NCBI GenBank assembly: GCA_900770345.1
Contig: CAAGKF010000230.1
Coordinates: 1-64,000, forward strand
Length of the DNA: 64,000 nt
Source of the DNA: Lachnospiraceae bacterium
GTDB lineage: Bacteria; Bacillota; Clostridia; Lachnospirales; Lachnospiraceae
Direction: 5' to 3'
Below the pieces are notes generated by a model, which did not search any database, was not told where the DNA came from, and saw nothing but the letters and a program-made list of their open reading frames with translations. Of this stretch, positions 42,091 to 50,090 are shown piece after piece. The stretch's first letter is position 1; every line of letters starts with the position of its first letter. A program made the translations under genes and the position numbers.

Positions 42091-43215
42091 ATGAAGAAAC
42101 AGAACGGAAACAGAGGTGCGCTTTCCATTGAGGCAAGTATTTCCTATTCTATTTTTCTGATGATCATTGTCACGATACTGTATATCATGAGGATCGTTTA
42201 TGCCTATGGCCTGATGCAGCACGCCGTCAGCCAGGCAGCAAAAGAACTTTCCATGTATACATATATTTATCAGATTTCAGGAATGAATGAGGCGTATCAG
42301 AGTGTGGGAAGTGCGACGGCAGACCGTACGGAACAATTTGATAAAGATGCGGAAAATATTATTTCCATGTATGAGAAACTAAGCAACGGAGATCGGAATA
42401 TCGTTCAGGAGGCAAGTGAGCTGACGATCAACCCGGTCGAGATCCTGAAAAATGTCGGGAGCGTGATGCTTGGAAATGCGGCGGACGAGGTAAACCAGAA
42501 GGCGTTCGAGGCAATCGCCCGCCCCATGATAGCGGGATATATCGCAAAGGATTCCGGGGAGAATTCGGCGGATGAACGGCTGAAAAAGCTGCGGGTTATC
42601 AATGGGCTTTCCGGCGTGGATCTGTCCAGCTCCAGCTTTTTTAAGGACGGGGAAACGATCGATCTGATCGCGTGTTATACGATCGATCCTGTGATGCCCA
42701 TTGACATTATGCCGGAACTGAATCTGGCGAACCGTGCCTGCATCAGGGGAATGAGCGGAAAATCCGTGTTCTCGTATACGCCGGGGAGTAAAAAAGAAGA
42801 AAGCACGACAAGTGTTTGGGACAATGAGAACGACCTGGAACGCGGAAAAAAAATCCAGGCGCAGGAAGGTGTTCGGAATCTGCCGGATGGCTTTAAGACG
42901 TTTTCAGCCTTCGATCCGGCGAGCGGGAAGGCAACGGCGGAAATGTCCATGGACCTGAGGGAAAACAGCTATCAGACAGAGTCAGGGATTAAACAGCAGA
43001 TCAGATCGAAGTGTAATAAGATGATGAATTACCGAACCGCCACATATGATGGCGTTACGCTGGAGGCTTCACAGATCCGGTCAAAGGAGCTGATTATTTA
43101 CATTCCTTCCTCTGCAAAGGAAAGAACCATTGACAGGACAGCCTATGATCAGGCAATCCGTGAGATCAGGGATTCCTATCCAGATATCAATATTGTGACA
43201 AAGGAACTGGACTGA
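42091..43215 (+). CDS. TadE/G-like pseudopilin
   Basis: This protein of about 374 residues has the N-terminus KKQNGNRGALSIEASISYSI. A peptidase site after RG leaves ALSIE, with Glu at position 5, followed by a 20-residue membrane helix. The remaining about 330 residues are predicted outside the membrane, with no domain I recognise. ATG 42091 follows AGGGAG at 8 bases; GTG 42082 is possible. It is the third large pseudopilin-like component in this operon. Confidence 0.65.
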   Translation: MKKQNGNRGALSIEASISYSIFLMIIVTILYIMRIVYAYGLMQHAVSQAAKELSMYTYIYQISGMNEAYQSVGSATADRTEQFDKDAENIISMYEKLSNGDRNIVQEASELTINPVEILKNVGSVMLGNAADEVNQKAFEAIARPMIAGYIAKDSGENSADERLKKLRVINGLSGVDLSSSSFFKDGETIDLIACYTIDPVMPIDIMPELNLANRACIRGMSGKSVFSYTPGSKKEESTTSVWDNENDLERGKKIQAQEGVRNLPDGFKTFSAFDPASGKATAEMSMDLRENSYQTESGIKQQIRSKCNKMMNYRTATYDGVTLEASQIRSKELIIYIPSSAKERTIDRTAYDQAIREIRDSYPDINIVTKELD

Positions 43216-43216
43216 T

Positions 43217-43828
43217 ATGATGGTGATTTTAATTGTGCAGGCTGTGCTGCTTGTTCTCAAGGTTTTATACGGATGGGATGCATGGGAGGGAAAAGAGAAT
43301 CCGGTGGCGGCAGTCTGGAAGCGTCCGAAGTTCTGTTACCTCAGCAGTGTCGTACTTGGAGCTCTGTTGTTTCTTTATTGGGGGCTTCATTGGGATATCG
43401 CTTCGTTTCGATATCTTGATCTGCTGATCTGTTATGGGATTCTGGCCTTCGTAGATGGCAGGCGCAGGATCGTGCCGAACAGGATACTGGTATGCTATCT
43501 GGCGGGACAGTTCCTGTATGCAGGAATGCAGGGGAATTTGACGGTGGCGGCGTCAGAGTTTGCTTTTGGAAGTATTCTGACCGTATTCCTGATGCTTTTG
43601 GCAGCTGTGTCAAAAGAAAAGATCGGCTATGGAGATATAAAACTGATCGGAGTGACAGCGGTCACGGCAGGTTGGAGGTATACGTTTCAGATTCTAACGA
43701 TTGCTGTGCTGCTTTCATTTATTTACAGCTTGTGGCTGCTGATTTTTCGCAGGCGGAAAATGTCGGAAGAGTTTCCTTTCGTACCGTTTTTGTTTATAGG
43801 GTTACTGATTTATCAATATTTATTGTAA
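43217..43828 (+). CDS. A24 prepilin peptidase (first copy)
   Basis: This 203-residue membrane peptidase has about six helices. The two catalytic aspartates are visible: LAFVDGRRRIVPNRIL (first Asp) and KIGYGDIKLIG (GxGD, second Asp). It should remove leader peptides from the pilin and pseudopilins. A second, diverged A24 enzyme is encoded downstream at 46477. It starts one base after the upstream stop. Confidence 0.8.
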   Translation: MMVILIVQAVLLVLKVLYGWDAWEGKENPVAAVWKRPKFCYLSSVVLGALLFLYWGLHWDIASFRYLDLLICYGILAFVDGRRRIVPNRILVCYLAGQFLYAGMQGNLTVAASEFAFGSILTVFLMLLAAVSKEKIGYGDIKLIGVTAVTAGWRYTFQILTIAVLLSFIYSLWLLIFRRRKMSEEFPFVPFLFIGLLIYQYLL

Positions 43829-43844
43829 AGGTGGAGATAGAAGT

Positions 43845-45674
43845 ATGGATGAGCAGTTGAATATTGGCTATGAGACTATGGGCAACAGAAGCTGCCTTGT
43901 TGTCGGATTTCCGGAAGAAGCTGAGATTGTGCGTTATCAGGCAGAGATGATTGTTTCAAATGAGATCAGCCATCTCCTTTCGGTATCAAAGAGGATGAAG
44001 GATGGACAGCTTTATCTTTATTATGACATTTCTTCAAAAATAACGCTGAGCCAGATACTAAGCAGAGGAAAGCTGAAAAAGAGTCAGATGCTGGAACTGA
44101 TTGCAGGAATCGTCTGGGCTGTAAAAGATTCTAAGGAATATCAGCTGAAAGAGTCCGGAATATGTTTTCAGAAGGAATATATTTATGTAGATCCGTACAC
44201 CTGTGAACCTGGATTTGTCTATCTTCCGATTAATAAAGAAGCTCCCAGCAACATCAGGAATTTTTTGCTGGAGTTACTGATGCAGGGAAAGATTGAAATA
44301 ACAAGTGACAATTTTGTTCAGGTTCTGGTAGATATTTTGAATATGCAGGATTTTTCGGTAGATCATCTGGAGCGATTTGTATGTGATTATCAGGGAAGCA
44401 ACAGAAAGACAGCGTCAGTATCTCAAAAGCGGCGTATGCCGAAACAGGAAGCAAAGCAGCCGGTTATTCCTTCTGTTTCCAGAGTTGAGCTGATTTCTGA
44501 GGATATATCAAATGCAATGCCGAAAATGTCTCAAAACATTGTTCCGGATCCGGCATCAGCAAGGGTATCGGATATAGTTCCGAATAAAATGCCGGGTGCA
44601 GTTCCGAATATGTGTCAGCAGTCAGCAGTTCAGCGACAGAAAGGATCTATAAAACCTGATGTACAGGCAGGGACTGTGAAAGAACCGAAACGTCTGCGGA
44701 TTTCAAAGGAAGAGCCTGCAGAGGAAGAGGAATATTTTGATAAAGAAAAAGCAAAGAAAAAGTTCGTGTTGCCTCAGGCTGTCATAATGTTTCTCCTTTC
44801 AGCAATGATATCCTATGGGGCATTTACAGATGAAACTGGCAAACTTGCAATGAAGAATGTACTTGCTGCAGTAATTCTTGTTGTTGTGGTCGAGATCATA
44901 TTATACAGGGAAGCGTATGTAAACAGCAGAAAAAAGAGCGGAAAGAAAAAAACAGATAAAAATAAAAAGAGCAAGAAGGCAAAAGGAAGAGATAAGAAAG
45001 AAATTGATATCCCCAATATTCCGGAAAGACAGCCTGAGATTACGCAGAGGACGGTTATCCAGAAATCAGCTATGCAGAAATCAGCTGCACCGGAACCGGC
45101 AGTACAAAAGCCAATAATTCAGACACCAATAGTGCAGCCCCCACAGAAGGAAGTAACTTTGATGTCTCCTTCCGCATCATATAGAACGGTTCCGACTGCG
45201 AATATCAGAATGGAAAGTACGACATCTGAAAATATGACCGCAGAAAATCGGGCAGTGGAAAGTTCTGAAGTGCGGAATACGTCATCACAGAATATGACGC
45301 AGCGGAATGCAGCGTCAGGACGCGATTTTCAGGATACAGAGATATGGAATCCTTCAGATGCCAGTGTAGGGCCGTATCTGGAATATTATCAGAATGGAAT
45401 TATGACGAGAATTCTGCTGGATCGCAATAGTTTTTTAGTAGGGCGTCTGGCAGGGCAGGTTGATTATGTAGTGACAAACCCAAAAGTTGGAAAAGTGCAT
45501 GCGGAATTTATCAGTGAGAACGGGATGTTTTATGTAAAGGATTTAAATTCGAAAAACGGAACGTATATCAACAGTGCCGGACAGAGGATCAGCAGTAATA
45601 TCCCATATCCTTTGAAGCCGAATGATAAAATTATGTTGGCGAACAGCGAATTTATTTTGAGGTGTCCGGAATGA
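43845..45674 (+). CDS. FHA-domain membrane protein (probably DUF6382 plus FHA)
   Basis: This 609-residue protein has an N-terminal about 200-residue cytoplasmic domain (MDEQLNIGYETMGNRSCLVV onward, probably DUF6382, kinase-like in layout but without kinase motifs). A Pro/Lys/Met-rich linker leads to two adjacent membrane helices (about 312-355), a second low-complexity linker, and a C-terminal FHA domain (about 520-609; SFLVGRLAGQVDYVV, NSKNGTYINSAG). FHA domains bind phosphothreonine, and the next genes encode a PP2C phosphatase and a Ser/Thr kinase. It overlaps the phosphatase gene by 4 bases. Confidence 0.78.
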   Translation: MDEQLNIGYETMGNRSCLVVGFPEEAEIVRYQAEMIVSNEISHLLSVSKRMKDGQLYLYYDISSKITLSQILSRGKLKKSQMLELIAGIVWAVKDSKEYQLKESGICFQKEYIYVDPYTCEPGFVYLPINKEAPSNIRNFLLELLMQGKIEITSDNFVQVLVDILNMQDFSVDHLERFVCDYQGSNRKTASVSQKRRMPKQEAKQPVIPSVSRVELISEDISNAMPKMSQNIVPDPASARVSDIVPNKMPGAVPNMCQQSAVQRQKGSIKPDVQAGTVKEPKRLRISKEEPAEEEEYFDKEKAKKKFVLPQAVIMFLLSAMISYGAFTDETGKLAMKNVLAAVILVVVVEIILYREAYVNSRKKSGKKKTDKNKKSKKAKGRDKKEIDIPNIPERQPEITQRTVIQKSAMQKSAAPEPAVQKPIIQTPIVQPPQKEVTLMSPSASYRTVPTANIRMESTTSENMTAENRAVESSEVRNTSSQNMTQRNAASGRDFQDTEIWNPSDASVGPYLEYYQNGIMTRILLDRNSFLVGRLAGQVDYVVTNPKVGKVHAEFISENGMFYVKDLNSKNGTYINSAGQRISSNIPYPLKPNDKIMLANSEFILRCPE

Positions 45675-46456
45675 CAGATGCTACGACAAAATATACATAT
45701 GGAGCTCTTACCGATCGTGGCGATATCAAGCCAATTAATCAGGACAGTATCCTGTGTCGGAGCCGGAATGATCTGGGGATGGAATGCGGACTTTTCCTGG
45801 TTGCGGATGGTATGGGAGGACTTAATTTCGGAGAATATGTCAGCAGATTTATCACTTTGCAGTTTGAACGGTGGTGGGAGCAGGATCTGCCGCAGATGAT
45901 GCTGGCCGGAAGGACAAGCAGCGCGGATATTGAAGAATTGCTGGAACAGGAGATTTGGGATATTAATCAGGCCATTCTCTGTTTTCGGAAGCAATTTCAA
46001 TGCAAAGCAGGTTCAACTCTGGCGCTGCTGCTTCTGATCGGCTCGCAGTACTACGTAAAAAATCTTGGTGACAGCAGAGTCTATCTGCTGAGGAATGGTG
46101 AACTGAGTCAGCTTTCACTGGATCAGTCTCTAACGGCGCAGCTGGTGCGTGAAAATAAACTTACTCCTGAGCAGGCAAGGGTGTCAGGTCAGAAAAGTGT
46201 TCTGACAATGTGCATAGGGATGTTTGATGTACCGCAAAGTTATAGTTACACAGGAACTTGTGAGAATGGTGATTGTTATTTGATTTGCAGTGACGGTGTT
46301 TTTAATGTACTGCAGGACTGCGATATCGCAGAAATTCTGTCTAATGAAAATTTAACAGCGGGAGAAAGGGCGGAACTGATGAGAGAAAAGATAGCTCCCG
46401 GCCAGGCGGGTGATAACATTTCAATCATTGTAGTATCTGTACAAAAGCAGAGCTGA
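45671..46456 (+). CDS. PP2C-family serine/threonine phosphatase
   Basis: This 261-residue soluble metal-dependent phosphatase has all PP2C blocks: LTDRGDIKPINQDS, FLVADGMGG (metal Asp), GSTLALLLL, LGDSRVYLLRNGEL, YLICSDGVFNVL and GDNISIIVVSV. It should dephosphorylate targets of the Ser/Thr kinase encoded about 700 bases downstream, and possibly ligands of the FHA protein upstream. Start ATG 45671 overlaps the FHA gene stop (ATGA). Confidence 0.92.
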   Translation: MTDATTKYTYGALTDRGDIKPINQDSILCRSRNDLGMECGLFLVADGMGGLNFGEYVSRFITLQFERWWEQDLPQMMLAGRTSSADIEELLEQEIWDINQAILCFRKQFQCKAGSTLALLLLIGSQYYVKNLGDSRVYLLRNGELSQLSLDQSLTAQLVRENKLTPEQARVSGQKSVLTMCIGMFDVPQSYSYTGTCENGDCYLICSDGVFNVLQDCDIAEILSNENLTAGERAELMREKIAPGQAGDNISIIVVSVQKQS

Positions 46457-46476
46457 TTAAAAGGCGGAGAATGATT

Positions 46477-46983
46477 ATGATATTTCGAATGGTATTGATG
46501 GTCTGCACAGCGGGATATGGCGCAGTAACGGATTTAAAAACACACAAGATTTATAATAAACTGACTGTGCCTGTTATGCTGTCAGGTATTTTGCTGAATT
46601 TTTTTCTTGGTGGGGTTTCTGGTCTGAAATTCAGTTTGTTGGGCATACTGTTTGGTTTTGCAACGGTTATATTCTGGTTTCTGGGAATGCTGAAAGCAGG
46701 GGATATAAAGCTTTATATGGCTCTTGGCGCTCTGGGAGGCTGGGAGGTCTGCCTCAGTATTATAGTGATTTCCATCTTAGCAGGGGGTATTGCCGCTGCC
46801 GGAGTGATGCTGGTGCGGAAAACAGGAAAAAGAAGCCTGAGACAAATAAAAATTTATGTGCTGAATTTGTTATATACGAGATGCTACAGAGTGTATCAGC
46901 CGGAAGATGAAAGAGGATATTTCAGTTTTGGCTGCTGCATATTTGCCGGCACGGTATTAAGCACTTACCTTTTTTTGTACTGA
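46477..46983 (+). CDS. A24 prepilin peptidase, CpaA-like (second copy)
   Basis: This 168-residue membrane protein has four or five helices. The first catalytic Asp is in AVTDLKTHKIYNKLT and the second in LKAGDIKLYMALG, where the usual GxGD is replaced by KAGD, as in CpaA/TadV-like enzymes. It differs clearly from the copy at 43217. Met 46477 with GGCGGAG seven bases upstream is preferred to Met 46471. It sits between the phosphatase and the kinase genes. Confidence 0.78.
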   Translation: MIFRMVLMVCTAGYGAVTDLKTHKIYNKLTVPVMLSGILLNFFLGGVSGLKFSLLGILFGFATVIFWFLGMLKAGDIKLYMALGALGGWEVCLSIIVISILAGGIAAAGVMLVRKTGKRSLRQIKIYVLNLLYTRCYRVYQPEDERGYFSFGCCIFAGTVLSTYLFLY

Positions 46984-47012
46984 AAATACAGATGTGAAGC
47001 GGGGGGTACAGA

Positions 47013-47177
47013 ATGATCTGTTTGTCAGAAAGTGAGTTGTTATTTTATGGAGGCATTGTGATTATGTCTGCCGCTGCAGTCCTGGCTGTGGCGGGAACTG
47101 TGATCTTTTATATTACAGGACGGAAATTGAAAAAAAATCTTGAAAAAGAATACGGTAAGATGGATTGGCAGAACTGA
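47013..47177 (+). CDS. 54-residue single-pass membrane peptide
   Basis: A small gene between the second peptidase and the kinase encodes MICLSESELLFYGGIVIMSA, then AAVLAVAGTVIFYITGRKLK and a basic/acidic tail ending KMDWQN. One membrane helix (about 11-35) would place a charged tail of about 18 residues in the cytoplasm. GGGGGG about 6 bases before the ATG serves as ribosome site. It is followed 24 bases later by the kinase. No function is known; position suggests a membrane partner of the kinase or of the pilus machine. Confidence 0.6.
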   Translation: MICLSESELLFYGGIVIMSAAAVLAVAGTVIFYITGRKLKKNLEKEYGKMDWQN

Positions 47178-47201
47178 TACAGAATCGGAGGGAAAATGGT
47201 A

Positions 47202-50090
47202 ATGTCCCAGATAATTGCCGGTATATATGAAATACAGAAACAGATAGGAGCAGGTGGCGGGGGAGTTGTTTATCTCGGTCGTCATTTGCGACTGGAAAAA
47301 CAAATTGTACTCAAGGCGGATAAACGTACACTCAATACAAAATCTGAAATTCTGCGGCGTGAGGTGGATATGCTGAAAGGTCTCAGTCATATGTATATAC
47401 CTCAGGTTTATGATTTTGTTCAGGAAAACGGTGTTGTCTACACGGTTATGGATTTCATAGAAGGAGAAAGTATGGACAGGTTGCTGGCCAGAGGGGAAAT
47501 TCCCTCCCAGCCTCAGGTTATCAGATGGAGCTGCCAGCTGCTGAATGCACTGATTTACCTTCATAGCCGTCCTCCTCACGGTATTCTTCACGGAGATATA
47601 AAACCGGCAAATATCATGCTGCGTCCCAATGGAGATATCTGTTTGATTGATTATAATATTGCACTTGCTTTGGGGGAAGACGGCGCGGTAAGAGTGGGAG
47701 GAAGCCGCGGATATGCGTCGCCGGAACATTATGGCGCAGAAGATGGAACAGCACAGGCGATGAGATTGGAAGATGAAGCGGGAATGCAGGAGACAGAATC
47801 GTGGAACGCTTCACTTTCTGAAAGAATTTATGGAAGCAATTCGGGCGGAAAGCCAGGGGAAAGTTACAGCGGACAGAAAAAATGTATGCTGGATGTACGT
47901 TCAGATATTTACAGCCTTGGCGCTACGCTTTACCATCTGTTGTCAGGACAGCGTCCGCCGCAGGATGCTGCCCGGGTGAAAGCGCTTGGAGCAGATATAT
48001 GCAGTCCGGCAGTCTCGGCTATAGTACAGAAAGCAATGGCATTGGACCCGGATATGCGCTATCAGTCGGCAGCTGAAATGCTTGAAGCCTTACATTGTCT
48101 TTATCGGCAGGATAAAAGATCTGTCTGGCACAGGAGGCATGCTGTACTGACGGCTGTGCTGTCGGCTACTATGTTTTTGACCGGGGGTGTCTGCTGTTTT
48201 ATCGGCTTAAAACAGCTTGAGCAAATTCAGACTGCCCTCACACTGGCGGAATATTCTGCAAATGAGTATGATAAGGGAAATATATCGGGTGCGGTTGAAA
48301 TGGCTTTGCGTGCAATTCCAAAAGAAAAACAATATTTTGGTGTACCTGCTACAGCGCAGGCACAGAAAGCTTTGACAGATGCTCTGGGCGTTTATGATTT
48401 GGCCGACGGATTTAAGGCGCTTGATAAAGTGGAACTGCCTGCTGCACCATTTGGCATATCAGTTTCTCCGGGAGGTTCTTGTCTGGCAGTGGTGTATTCC
48501 GGGGAATTGGCCGTGTATGATGTGGAAACCAGGCAGAAGCTGACAGTGCTTCCTGTGCAGGATTCAGCAATGTCAGATGTGGTATTTGTAGATGAGACGT
48601 ATTTTGTTTATGCCGGAGACCGCGGTGTGACAGCATATGATCTGGAGAGCCAAAACGCGATATGGATCGGCGAAGAAGCTACAATGCTGGCTGTGTCAGG
48701 GGATGGAACAAAAGTAGCTGCTGTGAATCGTGATGAAAGTCATGCGGTCATATACCGGACAGAAGATGGTGCAAAGCTGATGGAATGTACTTTTCATGGA
48801 CAGAGTATGGATGTGGCGGCAAATGATATTTTTGCGGATCCGGGTAATCATATTCTGGAACTAAATGAGGATGGCAGCATGCTTGCAGTCAGCTTTCGAG
48901 GAGGAGGTCTCAGAATCTTCGATCTGCAGCAGCCGGATGATGATCTGATCATGTATGATGAATCGGATTACATGTGTTTTAATGGAGGTTTTTGTGGTAA
49001 ATATTTTGCATTTGCCGCAAATAGGAAAGGTGAATCACTGTTTGGCCTGATTGACACAGAGGAGGCTGTCTATCTGGGAGGATATGACGCGAAAGAGCCT
49101 TTTTTACTTCAGACAAATGAGAATGGAATCTATCTGTCAAATGGCAATCTGCTGGAATACATTGACCCGGTTACAATGGAGGAAAAGGAACTGGCTTATA
49201 CAAAGGGAGCAAATATTACAGCATTTGCTATTGACAGAGGATACATTATGACAGTATTGGATGAAGGCAGTATATCTTTTTTTGACAGCGGGGCAAATAT
49301 GATTTCAACGGTACACAGCAGCAATCAGTGTGATTTTACCGCTATGGTCGGTATATATGCAGTGTTGGGCGACCGCAATGAGCCGGTGCTGCAGTTTTTT
49401 AAATTGGAAAATCATGAAGATTCCCAGATTATGTCCTATGATGCACATTATGCGCATGATGAGGCGCGAATCAGCCAGGACGGGATGACAGCGATGCTTT
49501 ATAACTATCAGAATTTCCGTATTTATGATAAAGAAGGGAATATTTTAAAGAGGATGGAACTGCCGGATGCGGAGCATATTTACGATCAACAATTTGTAAG
49601 AAGGGAATCTGGATCATGGCTGGAAGTAATATGGTATGACGGAACAGTGCGCCGTTATAGCGCGAAAGATGGTGAATTGATATCCGAAATATCGGACGAA
49701 CCGCCATCTGCGGATTTATATGAGGAATTTTATACGGACCGATACAGAGTAGCCTCATCTCTACACAGCGCGCCGGAGGTTTATGACCGGAGATCGGGCA
49801 GGAAGCTTGCGGTACTGGAGGAGGATTCTTACCTGACTTATGTGACTCAGGCAGGTGATTATATCATAACGGAGTATGTGAGTGCTGACGGAAAACGGTA
49901 TGGTATTTTGCTTGACGAGAAATTTCAGAAATTGGCTTATCTGCCGGGACTGTGTGACTTTGTAAATGATATGTTTATTTTTGATTATAATTCCGGGAGT
50001 TTGCGGCAGAGCCGCTTATATTCCCTCCGAGAGCTGAAAGCTCTTGGAGATATATATTTAACCAATGAGAAAGGGGAGAAAGGAAGATGA
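47202..50090 (+). CDS. Membrane serine/threonine kinase with C-terminal beta-propeller-like domain
   Basis: The 962-residue product has an N-terminal Hanks-type kinase domain (residues 5 to about 300): Gly loop IGAGGGGVVYLG, ATP Lys38 in IVLK, catalytic HGDIKPANIM (Asp132), and the DFG position reading DYN (Asp150). One membrane helix (about 313-335) follows. About 600 residues contain repeated WD/PQQ-like blades (GGSCLAVVYSGELAVYDVET, ISPGGS-, SEDGSMLAVSFRGGGLRIFDL-type strands) that would lie outside the cell. ATG 47202 has GGAGGG nine bases upstream. Its stop overlaps the next start (ATGA), coupling it to the secreted protein gene. Confidence 0.8.
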   Translation: MSQIIAGIYEIQKQIGAGGGGVVYLGRHLRLEKQIVLKADKRTLNTKSEILRREVDMLKGLSHMYIPQVYDFVQENGVVYTVMDFIEGESMDRLLARGEIPSQPQVIRWSCQLLNALIYLHSRPPHGILHGDIKPANIMLRPNGDICLIDYNIALALGEDGAVRVGGSRGYASPEHYGAEDGTAQAMRLEDEAGMQETESWNASLSERIYGSNSGGKPGESYSGQKKCMLDVRSDIYSLGATLYHLLSGQRPPQDAARVKALGADICSPAVSAIVQKAMALDPDMRYQSAAEMLEALHCLYRQDKRSVWHRRHAVLTAVLSATMFLTGGVCCFIGLKQLEQIQTALTLAEYSANEYDKGNISGAVEMALRAIPKEKQYFGVPATAQAQKALTDALGVYDLADGFKALDKVELPAAPFGISVSPGGSCLAVVYSGELAVYDVETRQKLTVLPVQDSAMSDVVFVDETYFVYAGDRGVTAYDLESQNAIWIGEEATMLAVSGDGTKVAAVNRDESHAVIYRTEDGAKLMECTFHGQSMDVAANDIFADPGNHILELNEDGSMLAVSFRGGGLRIFDLQQPDDDLIMYDESDYMCFNGGFCGKYFAFAANRKGESLFGLIDTEEAVYLGGYDAKEPFLLQTNENGIYLSNGNLLEYIDPVTMEEKELAYTKGANITAFAIDRGYIMTVLDEGSISFFDSGANMISTVHSSNQCDFTAMVGIYAVLGDRNEPVLQFFKLENHEDSQIMSYDAHYAHDEARISQDGMTAMLYNYQNFRIYDKEGNILKRMELPDAEHIYDQQFVRRESGSWLEVIWYDGTVRRYSAKDGELISEISDEPPSADLYEEFYTDRYRVASSLHSAPEVYDRRSGRKLAVLEEDSYLTYVTQAGDYIITEYVSADGKRYGILLDEKFQKLAYLPGLCDFVNDMFIFDYNSGSLRQSRLYSLRELKALGDIYLTNEKGEKGR

